A program made the translations under genes and the position numbers. A DNA stretch of 37,611 nt, from positions 1 to 37,611 of the forward strand of contig CACXIP010000032.1 of the NCBI GenBank assembly GCA_902767775.1. Direction: 5' to 3'. Under the pieces are notes generated by a model. It made no database searches, was not told the DNA's origin, and saw only the letters and a program-made list of their open reading frames with translations. Positions 9,651 to 18,421 of this stretch are shown here, piece by piece. Origin of the DNA: an uncultured Prevotellaceae bacterium. Its GTDB lineage: Bacteria > Bacteroidota > Bacteroidia > Bacteroidales > Bacteroidaceae. Position 1 is the first letter of the stretch, and the number at the start of each line of letters is the position of its first letter.

Positions 9651-9812
9651 GGTTTAGGGGTTTGGTCGTTTGGTCGTTTAGGTTAATCCTTCCCCAAACG
9701 ACCAAACGACTAACCCCCCAAACGACCAAACCACCAAACCACCAACCCCCCAAACCACCAAACGCCCAACTCCCCAAACGACCAAACCACCAACCCCCCA
9801 AACCACCAAAAA
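9651..9812 (+). repeat. Period-8 repeat array forming the leader of metA
   Basis: After the M13 stop, G/T-rich 8-mers (GTTTGGTC type) run to 9682, then C/A-rich 8-mers of the opposite sense (CCAAACGA, CCAAACCA, CCCCCCAA types) continue to three bases before the metA ATG. The C/A-rich part fills the place where a ribosome-binding site would lie. Similar arrays occur at 22787-22960, 23299-23382 and 33277-33391. Confidence 0.85.
9662..9713 (+). terminator. Long hairpin between M13 gene and metA
   Basis: The G/T-rich arm (9662-9682) pairs with the C/A-rich arm (9694-9713) over about 19 base pairs with one bulged A and a ~11-nt loop. There is no T-run after it, so it may be a terminator, an RNA-stability stem, or only a by-product of opposed repeats. 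Confidence 0.4.
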
Positions 9813-9814
9813 CC

Positions 9815-10732
9815 ATGCCTCTACGAATCCCCGACCGGCTGCCGGCCATTGAACTGCTCAAACATGAGAACATCTTCGTGATGGACGACACCCGTGCGCA
9901 TACACAGGATATCCGCCCGTTGCGCATCGTCATCCTCAACCTCATGCCGCTGAAGATTACCACGGAGACCGACCTTGTCAGGTTACTCTCCAATACCCCG
10001 CTTCAGCTGGAGCTGTTCTTCATGAAACTCAAGAGCCATACCCCCAAGAACACACCCATCGAGCACATGATGATGTTCTACAAGGACTTCGAAATCCTCC
10101 GCAAGCAGAAGTTCGATGGCATGATTATCACTGGTGCGCCCGTGGAGCAGTTGAACTTTGAGGATGTGACCTATTGGAAGGAGATGACCGACATCATGGA
10201 CTGGGCGAGGACCAACGTCACCAGTACGCTGTTCATCTGTTGGGCGGCACAGGCAGGGCTGTACTACTACTATGGCGTGCCGAAATATCCGCTCGAGCGC
10301 AAGAAGTTCGGCATCTTCAAGCAATACCCGGTAGACACGCGGCTGCCCATCTTCCGTGGCTTCGACGACGTGTTCAACATGCCGCACAGCAGACATTCGG
10401 AGATACGCCGCGACGACATCCTCCGCGACTCCCGTCTGCAGATTATCGCAGAGTCGCCGGAGAGCGGCGTGAGCATCGTGATGGCAAGGGGCGGCAGGGA
10501 GTTCTATATCACGGGACATATGGAGTATGCTCCCGACACGCTCGACAAGGAGTATCGTCGCGACAAGGATGTGCGCGATGATGTGGATGTGCCGGTTGAC
10601 TATTACACCGGCGACAATCCCGAAAATGGCCCTCATGTCACCTGGAGGGCACACGCCAACTTGTTCTACAGCAACTGGATTAACTATTACGTCTATCAGG
10701 AGACACCTTACAACATCGAAGATATCCGATGA
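9815..10732 (+). CDS. metA: Homoserine O-acyltransferase, MetA fold (probably acetyl-CoA specific)
   Basis: A 305-residue enzyme that activates homoserine for methionine synthesis. The nucleophile Cys142 lies in 'FICWAAQAG', and the His-Glu pair in 'ITGHMEY' completes the catalytic set. Annotation pipelines usually call this homoserine O-succinyltransferase, but residue 111 is Glu in 'GAPVEQL'; in this family Glu111 goes with acetyl-CoA use and Gly111 (as in E. coli) with succinyl-CoA, so homoserine O-acetyltransferase is more likely. The ATG chosen gives the canonical 'MPLRIPDRLPA' start; an open frame upstream merely translates the repeat array. The stop overlaps the next gene's start by 4 bases. 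Confidence 0.95.
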   Translation: MPLRIPDRLPAIELLKHENIFVMDDTRAHTQDIRPLRIVILNLMPLKITTETDLVRLLSNTPLQLELFFMKLKSHTPKNTPIEHMMMFYKDFEILRKQKFDGMIITGAPVEQLNFEDVTYWKEMTDIMDWARTNVTSTLFICWAAQAGLYYYYGVPKYPLERKKFGIFKQYPVDTRLPIFRGFDDVFNMPHSRHSEIRRDDILRDSRLQIIAESPESGVSIVMARGGREFYITGHMEYAPDTLDKEYRRDKDVRDDVDVPVDYYTGDNPENGPHVTWRAHANLFYSNWINYYVYQETPYNIEDIR

Positions 10733-12636
10733 CAGCGCTTGAACTGCTCGCACCGGCCCGCAACCTTGCGTGTGGGATGGCGGCCATCGACCATGGAGCC
10801 GATGCCGTCTATATCGGTGCGCCGCAGTATGGCGCCCGTGCGGCGGCAGGCAACACGCTCGACGACATCAGGGTGCTGTGTGACTACGCCCACCGCTTTC
10901 TCGCCAAGGTCTATGTGACGGTCAACACCATCGTCTATGACCGTGAGTTGGAGGAGGTCGGCGCATTGGTCGACCAACTCGCCGCAATGGGTGTGGATGC
11001 CATCCTCGTGCAGGACATGGCTCTTGTGAGGATGACAGCGGAGCTCAAGCAGACGGCGGGGTGGGGGATGGCGCTTCATGCCAGTACCCAGACCGACAAC
11101 CGCACGGCGGAGCGGGTGGCATGGTTGCATAGCATAGGGTTCTCGCGGGTGGTTCTTGCCCGTGAACTCTCTGTCAGCGAGATGGACGACATCCACCGCC
11201 AGGTGCCGGATGTCGAGTTGGAGGCTTTTGTCCACGGCGCGCTCTGCGTGAGTTACTCTGGGGTGTGCTACGCCTCCCAGTATTGTTTTGGCCGCAGTGC
11301 CAACCGCGGCGAGTGTGCGCAGTTCTGTCGGTTGAGGTTCGACCTCACCGATGCCGATGGCGAGCGTGTGGACAGTCCCCGCTATTGGCTTTCCCTTCGT
11401 GATATGTGCCGCATCGACCATCTTTCTGAGATGGCGGCGGCAGGCATCACTTCTTTCAAGATAGAGGGACGTCTCAAGGATGAGGCATATGTGAAGAATG
11501 TGGTGGCAGCCTACAGCCAGCAGTTGGAAAGGGTTGTTGCCGCATCCGGCGGCGCCTACCGCCGAGCTTCGTTGGGCAGGGTTTCCCTTGCCTTTGCTCC
11601 CGATTTGCACAAGACGTTCAACCGTGGTTTCACAGGCTATTTCATCGACGGCAAAGGTGATGACATCGCTTCGCCCGATACACCCAAGGCATTGGGAGAG
11701 TATGTGGGGAAGGTGAAGGAGGTGAGGCGCGACTCATTCAACGTGGCGGGACTGGCCTCGTTTGCCAATGGCGATGGCCTCTGCTTCTTCGACCGCAACA
11801 GGACGCTGTGCGGATTCCGGGTCAACCGTGCCGAGGGCAACCGCATCTATCCTCAGAAAATGCCCCCGCAGTTGCGTCCGGGCATGGCGCTCTACCGCAA
11901 TACGGATGCCATGTTCGACAAAACCCTCGCACGCCAGAGTGCGGTGCGGAGGATTCCGGTCACGATGCATATCATGGCGGCAGACGATGGCCTCTGTCTG
12001 GAGGCAGAGGTGATAGGCACAGATATCAAAGCGGTGGTGAGGCAGTCGGTGGACTTTCAGGAGGCACGCCAGCCGCAGGAGGCTAACATACGTCAGCAAC
12101 TGTCGCGTTTGGGCAACACCATATACGAGGCCTCTGAGGTCATTGTCGACAGTGAGGTGAAAGGTCTTTTCGTGCCGTCGAGCATGCTCGCCGACATGCG
12201 CCGTCAGGCTGTGGAGGCTCTCGACCAATCATTGTCCGACCTGTCCGACCAGTCCGACTCGTCCGACCAGTCCGACTTGTCCGACCAGTCTGCCCCATCA
12301 GCTCAGGCCGCCACTACTGTGCCGTCGGTCTATGCCCGCTATTCCTATCTCTATAATGTGGCTAACGAGGTGGCGCGGCAGTTCTATGCCGACCATGGGA
12401 TGCCCAATGTGGGAAAGGCTTTTGAGATGGGCAACACCCATCCCGACAAGGGTAGGGGAGAGCCGTTGCTCATGCAGTGCCGCCATTGCGTCCGCCGACT
12501 GCTTGGCTATTGCACCAAGGAAAGGAAGAAAATGCCATGGCGGGAACCCCTCTCACTGGCGCTTCCCGATGGCAGGCACTTCCGTCTGGAGTTTGATTGT
12601 CGTCATTGTCAAATGCTCGTCTATGCAGAAAACTAA
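10729..12636 (+). CDS. U32 peptidase-family protein (RlhA-like, probable RNA hydroxylation)
   Basis: A 635-residue member of the U32 family. The N-terminal 'ELLAPARNLACGMAAIDHGA' and the cysteine-rich segment 'HGALCVSYSGVCYASQYCFG' followed by 'NRGECAQFCR' (C173, C180, C186, C196, C200) are diagnostic. Known relatives (RlhA, TrhP) hydroxylate rRNA or tRNA and carry iron-sulfur cysteines; the length and the long C-terminal extension fit RlhA (23S rRNA) better than TrhP. Residues 502-522 are a low-complexity Ser-Asp-Gln run encoded by a 9-bp tandem repeat. The gene overlaps metA by 4 bases (ATGA) and the following gene by 14, so the three form one operon. 'Peptidase' is a family label only. Confidence 0.88.
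   Translation: MTALELLAPARNLACGMAAIDHGADAVYIGAPQYGARAAAGNTLDDIRVLCDYAHRFLAKVYVTVNTIVYDRELEEVGALVDQLAAMGVDAILVQDMALVRMTAELKQTAGWGMALHASTQTDNRTAERVAWLHSIGFSRVVLARELSVSEMDDIHRQVPDVELEAFVHGALCVSYSGVCYASQYCFGRSANRGECAQFCRLRFDLTDADGERVDSPRYWLSLRDMCRIDHLSEMAAAGITSFKIEGRLKDEAYVKNVVAAYSQQLERVVAASGGAYRRASLGRVSLAFAPDLHKTFNRGFTGYFIDGKGDDIASPDTPKALGEYVGKVKEVRRDSFNVAGLASFANGDGLCFFDRNRTLCGFRVNRAEGNRIYPQKMPPQLRPGMALYRNTDAMFDKTLARQSAVRRIPVTMHIMAADDGLCLEAEVIGTDIKAVVRQSVDFQEARQPQEANIRQQLSRLGNTIYEASEVIVDSEVKGLFVPSSMLADMRRQAVEALDQSLSDLSDQSDSSDQSDLSDQSAPSAQAATTVPSVYARYSYLYNVANEVARQFYADHGMPNVGKAFEMGNTHPDKGRGEPLLMQCRHCVRRLLGYCTKERKKMPWREPLSLALPDGRHFRLEFDCRHCQMLVYAEN
12232..12294 (+). repeat. In-frame 9-bp tandem repeat inside the U32 gene
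   Basis: Seven 9-bp units of the type NNGTCCGAC, with the first two or three bases variable, encode the repeated tripeptides SD(L/Q/S). The copy number is likely to vary between strains without breaking the frame. Confidence 0.85.
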
Positions 12637-13615
12637 GATGATACTGCCGCTGTTGCTGCTGGCGGCGCTGTTGTTCTCCTCTTGCTACCGCAAACCTGTG
12701 GTGGCCATCCATCCTGTGGAGTTCACCGACCGGCAGCTCGACTCCATCAGCTTTGCACGCACCCATCACTATTCGCAGAACTACAACTTCATTGTCGATG
12801 CCGATTCCATGGTGCTCACCCAGCAGATGCCGGAGGAGGCGGTGAGCCAGTTGCCCACCGACTCATTTGCCGTCAAGCACAACGAGCGCCTTGCCGTTGC
12901 CGACATCCGTATCATGCCCATGGACTCCGTCGACTCCGTATGGGTGCAGTTGGCACATGAGCAGGGGCGGTTTGGATGGATTCATGAGAGCGATATGCTC
13001 CGTGCGGTGGTGCCCGATGACCCCGTCTCGCAGTTCATCTCTTTCTTCTCCGACGTGCATCTGCTCATATTCCTTGTTGTCTTCGTCATTGTGCTCTTTG
13101 CCTATGGCATGCGCAAGTTGTTGAGGCGCAACGCCTATATTGTGCATTTCAACGATATCGCCACCTTCTATCCCACTTTGCTCGCTGTGGTGGTGGCCAT
13201 CTCGGCAACGCTTTATTCCAGTGTGCAGCTGTATGATGCCGATGCATGGCAGGAGTTCTATTTCCATCCCTCACTCAACCCCTTTTCACAGAAAGGTTTG
13301 CTGCAGTTGTTCCTCGCCTCGGTGTGGGCGATACTCATCGTTGCCATCGCCGCTGTCGATGATGTCTTCCGTCATCTGTCTTTTGCCGACGCCGTCCCCT
13401 ACTTGTTGGGTTTGGCAGGCATTTGTGCGGTATGCTATGTGGTCTTCACCATCTCCACGATGTATTATGTGGGTTATGTGCTGCTCCTCGCCTATGTCGG
13501 TTTTGCCTTGTGGCGGTATTTCACCTATACCAAAAGCGACTATATCTGCGGCAACTGCGGCAAGCAAATCAAGAAAAAGGGCCGTTGCCCCCATTGCGGA
13601 GCCATCAATGAGTAG
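12623..13615 (+). CDS. Membrane lipoprotein with five helices and C-terminal zinc ribbon
   Basis: A 330-residue protein I do not recognise by function. The N-terminus has a lipobox ('LLFSSC', Cys21). Residues 25-130 form a soluble, probably beta, domain with an SH3-like stretch ('VWVQLAHEQGRFGWIHE'). Five hydrophobic segments follow (about 145-163, 183-203, 226-245, 258-278, 282-300), then a zinc ribbon 'CGNCGKQIKKKGRCPHCG' (C309, C312, C322, C325). If the lipid-anchored N-terminus is periplasmic, an odd number of helices would put the ribbon in the cytoplasm. The ATG lies inside the end of the U32 gene; the open frame upstream is only a shifted reading of that gene. Expression is probably coupled to metA and U32. 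Confidence 0.82.
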   Translation: MQKTKMILPLLLLAALLFSSCYRKPVVAIHPVEFTDRQLDSISFARTHHYSQNYNFIVDADSMVLTQQMPEEAVSQLPTDSFAVKHNERLAVADIRIMPMDSVDSVWVQLAHEQGRFGWIHESDMLRAVVPDDPVSQFISFFSDVHLLIFLVVFVIVLFAYGMRKLLRRNAYIVHFNDIATFYPTLLAVVVAISATLYSSVQLYDADAWQEFYFHPSLNPFSQKGLLQLFLASVWAILIVAIAAVDDVFRHLSFADAVPYLLGLAGICAVCYVVFTISTMYYVGYVLLLAYVGFALWRYFTYTKSDYICGNCGKQIKKKGRCPHCGAINE

Positions 13616-13620
13616 AATTG

Positions 13621-13678
13621 TTTGCTGATGCCCAGTTTTTGCATCTGAGATGCCGATGCGAAATGATTTTTCAGCAAA
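13621..13678 (+). terminator. Inverted repeats after the lipoprotein gene
   Basis: TTTGCTGA (13621-13628) pairs with TCAGCAAA (13671-13678), enclosing a second stem GCATC-TGA-GATGC. The outer arm ends in A/T-rich sequence but no clear T-run, so termination is plausible rather than sure. Confidence 0.4.
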
Positions 13679-13776
13679 AAATGTTAAATAGTGAAGGCTC
13701 AAGCAGTCTTTTTGCTTTTTTCTTATCTATTAAAGAAAAACAATCACTTTTTGGCAACTAACAAATAATAATCGTT

Positions 13777-16311
13777 ATGATGAAAAAGATTGCATTTTTG
13801 GCATTGTCCATCTTCATTGTTTCAGGAGCGTCAGCCCATGAGGCAGAACCAAAGGCAATTACATTGACTGATGCCGAGCGAACGTTGGTGGAGCAAAACA
13901 GCGACTTCGCCTTCAACTTGTTCCGCAAGACGCGCAACACGGAGAACCACGTCATCTCGCCACTGAGCATCACCTACGCCCTCGGAATGCTCAACAATGG
14001 TGCCGACGGCATCACGCGTGAAGAGATATGCCAGGTGTTGTCCGGCGGACGGCAAGAGGGGTATGCCGACGTGGCTACGATGAATGCCTTCTGCAAGAAG
14101 ATGCTCACGGAAAGCGCCTTGCTCGATGAGGACACACGCATGGCCATTGCCAACAACATCTATTTCAATGGCAATAGGAAGGATCTTTCACTGAAAACGG
14201 CATTCAAAGAGGCGGCAGCAACCTACTATGATGCCACGCCATCCGTCCTCAGCTTCAGTGACCCGACTACACTCGGTGTCATCAACCAATGGGTTGCTGA
14301 CAAGACCGATGGCATGATAACCGACTTGTTGAAACCAGAGGACATGCAAGACTACAATCTGGTGAGTTTCCTGCTAAACGCCATCTGCTTCAAGGGCGCA
14401 TGGGTCAATCCATTCGAAGAATGGCAAACTCAGAATGCGTATTTCGACAACATGCGGCGCACCGCCATGATGATGAGCCAGGTGAATGAGTTCCGTTACG
14501 CAAGGACCGACCTTTATCAGTCTGTCATCCTGCCCTACGGCAACGGCTCCTACCAGATGACGCTTTTCCTGCCTAATTACGGAAAGACGCTTGACGACTT
14601 GTTGGAAGCCATGAACGGCACGAATTGGAATGCCTCCGAGTACCAAAACTATATGGTGCGTTTGAGTATGCCTCGCATAGAGACTGACACCAACCAGGAC
14701 CTGAATGAGATCATGGCTTCACTGGGCATGCCGGATGCCTTTCAGAAATACAACGGCCACGGCTTTTTGGACTTCTGCTACTTAGGCGACAATGAGGATG
14801 ACTCCGACCCGTGCTGGATAAGCATAATGCGACAAAAAGCCCATTTGAAACTCGACGAGAAGGGCACCGAGGCTGCCGCAGCCACGGTCATCGGGATGAC
14901 CGACAATGCTGCTCCTTCCCAATATGCAGAGTTCATAGCAGACAGGCCTTTCCTCTACATCATCAGCGAGCGTTCGACGGGAAGCATCTTCTTCATCGGT
15001 CAATACATGGGCGAACCACTGCAGAACCCACGACATGACATCAGCCTCACCGACGAGGAACGGCAACTCGTGAAGAGCAACAACGACTTTGCCATACGCC
15101 TCTTCCGTCAGGCACGCGACGAGAAGAGCAGTGTCATGTCACCGTTGAGCGTCACATTCGCACTGGGCATGCTGAACAACGGTGCTGCCGGACAGACACA
15201 GCAGGAAATCAACGACGTGCTGGGCTTTGGCGAGACAGGTGCCGATGCTATCAACCAGTTCTGCCGCAAGATGCTGACAGAAAGTGGTCAACTGGACAAA
15301 GAGACCAGGGTTGATATCGCCAATACGATTTATGTGAACAACCACTGGGGCTACGAACTGAAAGAACCGTTTATTCAGAAAGCCAACGAATACTACGACG
15401 CACAGCCAGAAACACGCGATTTCTACGATGGTATTACTCGCGATGTCATCAACCAATGGGGCAGTGACCATACGGAAGGCATGATCAAGGAGATACTCTC
15501 CAAGGATGGATTTAACCAAGATGCCGTAAGCTACCTGCTGAATGCCCTTTACTTCAAAGGGACTTGGGTGACGAAGTTTGATCCTAACAACACGAAAGAA
15601 GAGTCTTTCAATGGTGGCGCAATAGTGCCCATGATGCATATCCCATGTGTCATGGGAGGAGCAGAGTTTGATTATACCAGCAACGACCTGTATCAGGCCA
15701 TCAAACTGCCCTATGGCAACGAAGCCTATTTGATGACTGTTATCCTGCCGCAAGAGGACAAGACCATAGAAGACGTACTCGACCAGATGGACGGACAAAA
15801 TTGGCAATTCCACGGGCGTGGCACGATAGTGGACCTGAAACTGCCACGTTTCGAGACCGAGGCCTCCATTGACCTGAAGCCCGTCATGTCAGCATTAGGC
15901 ATGCCCACTGCCTTCAATCCTGACTTTGCCGACTTCTCCGATTTCTGTAACGTTCCGACCTATATAGGCTTGATGAAACAAGTGGCCAAGATTAACGTCA
16001 ATGAAGAAGGCACCGAGGCTGCTGCCGTCACTATTATAGAAATGACTTCGAGCACGCCGGACATTGCGGATTTCCACGCCACACGCCCGTTTATTTACAT
16101 CATCAGCGAGCGTAGCACGGGTATCATCTTCTTCATCGGACAATATATGGGAGATATCACGATGGGCATGCCTCAAGTAGAATGCAATACAAAGACCGTG
16201 GAGAATCCTGCCATATACGACCTGCAAGGTCGCAAGGTCAGTACGGACCAATCTTTCAGTTTGAAGAAGGGCATTTACATAGTCAATGGAAAAAAGGTCA
16301 TTGTAAAATGA
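13777..16311 (+). CDS. Secreted double serpin with C-terminal secretion tail
   Basis: An 844-residue protein: signal peptide (1-20), serpin domain 1 (about 28-413), serpin domain 2 (about 420-793) and a 'YDLQGRKV ... KGIYIVNGKK' tail (about 800-844) of the type IX sorting kind. The two domains align with each other throughout (for example 'SPLSITYALGMLNNGA' and 'SPLSVTFALGMLNNGA'), so they arose by duplication. Both reactive-loop hinges are inhibitory in type: 'EKGTEAAAATV' (361-371) and 'EEGTEAAAVTI' (743-753). Counting from P17 places P1 at Asn377 in domain 1 and near Ser759 in domain 2, with some uncertainty. Serpins normally have one such domain. A clan CD peptidase gene follows 11 bases later, so this may be a self-protective or two-target inhibitor at the cell surface. 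Confidence 0.95.
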   Translation: MMKKIAFLALSIFIVSGASAHEAEPKAITLTDAERTLVEQNSDFAFNLFRKTRNTENHVISPLSITYALGMLNNGADGITREEICQVLSGGRQEGYADVATMNAFCKKMLTESALLDEDTRMAIANNIYFNGNRKDLSLKTAFKEAAATYYDATPSVLSFSDPTTLGVINQWVADKTDGMITDLLKPEDMQDYNLVSFLLNAICFKGAWVNPFEEWQTQNAYFDNMRRTAMMMSQVNEFRYARTDLYQSVILPYGNGSYQMTLFLPNYGKTLDDLLEAMNGTNWNASEYQNYMVRLSMPRIETDTNQDLNEIMASLGMPDAFQKYNGHGFLDFCYLGDNEDDSDPCWISIMRQKAHLKLDEKGTEAAAATVIGMTDNAAPSQYAEFIADRPFLYIISERSTGSIFFIGQYMGEPLQNPRHDISLTDEERQLVKSNNDFAIRLFRQARDEKSSVMSPLSVTFALGMLNNGAAGQTQQEINDVLGFGETGADAINQFCRKMLTESGQLDKETRVDIANTIYVNNHWGYELKEPFIQKANEYYDAQPETRDFYDGITRDVINQWGSDHTEGMIKEILSKDGFNQDAVSYLLNALYFKGTWVTKFDPNNTKEESFNGGAIVPMMHIPCVMGGAEFDYTSNDLYQAIKLPYGNEAYLMTVILPQEDKTIEDVLDQMDGQNWQFHGRGTIVDLKLPRFETEASIDLKPVMSALGMPTAFNPDFADFSDFCNVPTYIGLMKQVAKINVNEEGTEAAAVTIIEMTSSTPDIADFHATRPFIYIISERSTGIIFFIGQYMGDITMGMPQVECNTKTVENPAIYDLQGRKVSTDQSFSLKKGIYIVNGKKVIVK

Positions 16312-16322
16312 GTATAGACTAA

Positions 16323-17348
16323 TTGAAAAGGTTCTTATTTATCAGCATATGTGCCGTGGTCTTCTGTTGCGCTGTCAGCGCACAGGAGTCCACGGGGCGT
16401 GTTCATGCCGTCATCATCAACGGCGGTATGAACAAGCTGATGAACCACGAGCGCTATTGGAACGATTGTGCCTTTCTCTACCGCACACTACGTGAGGACT
16501 TACATTTCTCAAAACAAGACATCACTCTGCTGATGAGCGACGGTGGTGAGCCAGGCCGCGACATGCTCCTTGCCGACGGCAGTGGGTTTGCCACGTCTCC
16601 TGCCGACCTCGATGGTGATGGGGAGCGTGACGTGTGGCTGCCTGCCACATTGGAGCAGGTGGAGGCCTCATTCACCGAGTTGGCGGCGAGTCTTACCTCC
16701 AACGACCGTCTTTTTCTCTTCATGATAGACCATGGCGATTTCGACAACAGCATGCAACTGTCGTATGCCTGGATGTGGGGTGGCGGGCGGCTTTATGCCA
16801 CTCATCTGGCCAAGCTGCTCGATGCGTTCCATGTAGAGTCAATGAGTTTGTGTCTGGGATTATGTCATTCAGGAGGCTTCAATGATGAGTTGCGTCGCGA
16901 GAATCGTGTCATAGCCACCAGTTGTGCAGAAAGTGAGGAATCATGGGCTTGCTCTGACAGACCTTACGATGAGTTCGTCTTCCATTGGACCTGCGCTGTG
17001 GCTGGTCACGACCCCGAGGGCAATCTTGTCTGCGCCGATACCGATGGTGACGGATACGTTTCCATGGCTGAGGCGTTCGACTATGCCAGTCAGCACGACC
17101 TGCAGGAGGAGACTCCGCAGTACAGCTCCACGCCAACGTCACTGGGTGAGTTTTGGTCCTTACAGCAGAAGCCGAAAAGCGGAATATACGAAAGGAGAAA
17201 CGAAAACGGCATGTCGCCCATCCGCAAATACTATGACTTGCAAGGCCGGGAAATCCCCGAACCGTCTGTCATGGAAGGAAAATACATAAAAAAGCTTAAT
17301 GCGAAGCAGTATTCCGGGCATTCGCCTATCATAATAATAAAACCATGA
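16323..17348 (+). CDS. Legumain-like (C13, clan CD) cysteine peptidase, secreted
   Basis: A 341-residue protein with signal peptide ('FLFISICAVVFCCAVSA'), a clan CD peptidase domain and a type IX-like tail ('KYYDLQGREIP'). The catalytic dyad is His137 in 'FMIDHGD' and Cys181 in 'LCLGLCHSGG', placed as in legumain; the following 'ATSCAESEESWAC' also resembles the C13 pattern after the active-site Cys. Two acidic loops, 'DLDGDGERD' and 'DTDGDGYVSMAEA', look like calcium sites. C13 peptidases typically cut after Asn. The start is TTG, 11 bases after the double serpin stop; no ATG is available and the signal peptide fits. The stop overlaps the next gene by 4 bases, so the genes form one operon. 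Confidence 0.82.
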   Translation: MKRFLFISICAVVFCCAVSAQESTGRVHAVIINGGMNKLMNHERYWNDCAFLYRTLREDLHFSKQDITLLMSDGGEPGRDMLLADGSGFATSPADLDGDGERDVWLPATLEQVEASFTELAASLTSNDRLFLFMIDHGDFDNSMQLSYAWMWGGGRLYATHLAKLLDAFHVESMSLCLGLCHSGGFNDELRRENRVIATSCAESEESWACSDRPYDEFVFHWTCAVAGHDPEGNLVCADTDGDGYVSMAEAFDYASQHDLQEETPQYSSTPTSLGEFWSLQQKPKSGIYERRNENGMSPIRKYYDLQGREIPEPSVMEGKYIKKLNAKQYSGHSPIIIIKP

Positions 17349-18382
17349 AGGAGATGGAAAAAATAAAGACTATCATAGCAGTGATGATGGCTTGTCTGGC
17401 TTTCATATCACATGCACAATCTGTAGAACCAACCTGTTGGACGACAAAAGGTGAGCAGATGAAGTTGCCCATTGAGGATGCCATTCTGGAGATACCCGAC
17501 AGCATAGCCGCCATCGATTTGTGCGGCGTCGAAGCAGTTACCTTGGACTGTTCATCGGCCAACCCCAACTGCCTCTACTACATTGACGGGGCAACATCTG
17601 TGGAAGGCCTGCCCAATGCGAATGTCGTGTGTGAGGGTATCTGTGATGGGCTTTTGCTCACCGACCAAGCCTGTTTCTATTGTCCCATGTCCTTTTTTGC
17701 TACTGATGCCATGTTGCGATTCACACCTCGGTTTGACGATGAACATGAAGAAAACGATTTCAGCCAACTCTGCCATGAGACGATCATATTACCCTTTGAT
17801 ACAGATTTTGTAATTCCTGAAAATGTCAACGGACCCATGCCTGATGGATGGCTTCAGATGGCCACTTATGACGGATATGAATTCGATAAGCTTGTATTCT
17901 CCAAGTCAAACGATAATTGTCCGAAGGCCAACATACCATATCTGGTGTCATTCGCATACGGTGCATACGGCACACAAATCCTTTTCTGCGGACAGGACAA
18001 GAATGTGGAGGAGACAAAAACCACCATTGAAGGTGAAGAATTTTATCGTTTCACAGGAACCACCATGTCAAAGGAAGAGGAATCAGGCTATTTCCGCTAT
18101 CACAGGGGGCAAGAACCATATTTCATCTACAATGGTGATAGAATGCCGATGGAGCCTTTCAGATGTTTCATACAATTGGAAAAATTGGATATAACTGATA
18201 ATGAACTCTCATTTGGACAAATACTGAATTATTTTGTTTTTGAACAAGCAAGCACTGGAATTGACACCCGCATCAATAATCATTCAAACAAGGTTTGTTA
18301 TGACTTGATAGGAAGACAATTGCCTAACGGCAACAGGAACAAGGGAATCTATATAATAGGAGGTGTCAAAGTCATACAATGA
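17345..18382 (+). CDS. Secreted surface protein of unknown function with type IX-like tail
   Basis: A 345-residue protein with signal peptide ('IIAVMMACLAFISHA', cleavage likely after AQS or HAQ) and a C-terminal 'CYDLIGRQLPNGNRNKGIYI' tail. The central part resembles the repeat-rich surface proteins of Prevotella: an aspartate/cysteine-containing N-terminal half ('CYFYC'-like cysteines at several points) and a beta-rich second half with 'GWLQMATYDGYEFDKLVF'. No enzyme motif is seen. Its ATG overlaps the peptidase stop (ATGA), which implies coupled translation. It may be an adhesin, a peptidase partner or a substrate; the sequence does not decide. Confidence 0.8.
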   Translation: MKEMEKIKTIIAVMMACLAFISHAQSVEPTCWTTKGEQMKLPIEDAILEIPDSIAAIDLCGVEAVTLDCSSANPNCLYYIDGATSVEGLPNANVVCEGICDGLLLTDQACFYCPMSFFATDAMLRFTPRFDDEHEENDFSQLCHETIILPFDTDFVIPENVNGPMPDGWLQMATYDGYEFDKLVFSKSNDNCPKANIPYLVSFAYGAYGTQILFCGQDKNVEETKTTIEGEEFYRFTGTTMSKEEESGYFRYHRGQEPYFIYNGDRMPMEPFRCFIQLEKLDITDNELSFGQILNYFVFEQASTGIDTRINNHSNKVCYDLIGRQLPNGNRNKGIYIIGGVKVIQ

Positions 18383-18421
18383 AGTTTTTAGGAGAGGTCT
18401 CGGAAGAGTAGATTTTACGGT

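Noticed and set aside
9646-9993. Gly/Trp-rich minus-strand frame over the metA leader
   Set aside because: It is a translation of the octamer repeat (repeated GLGGWWFG), not a protein.
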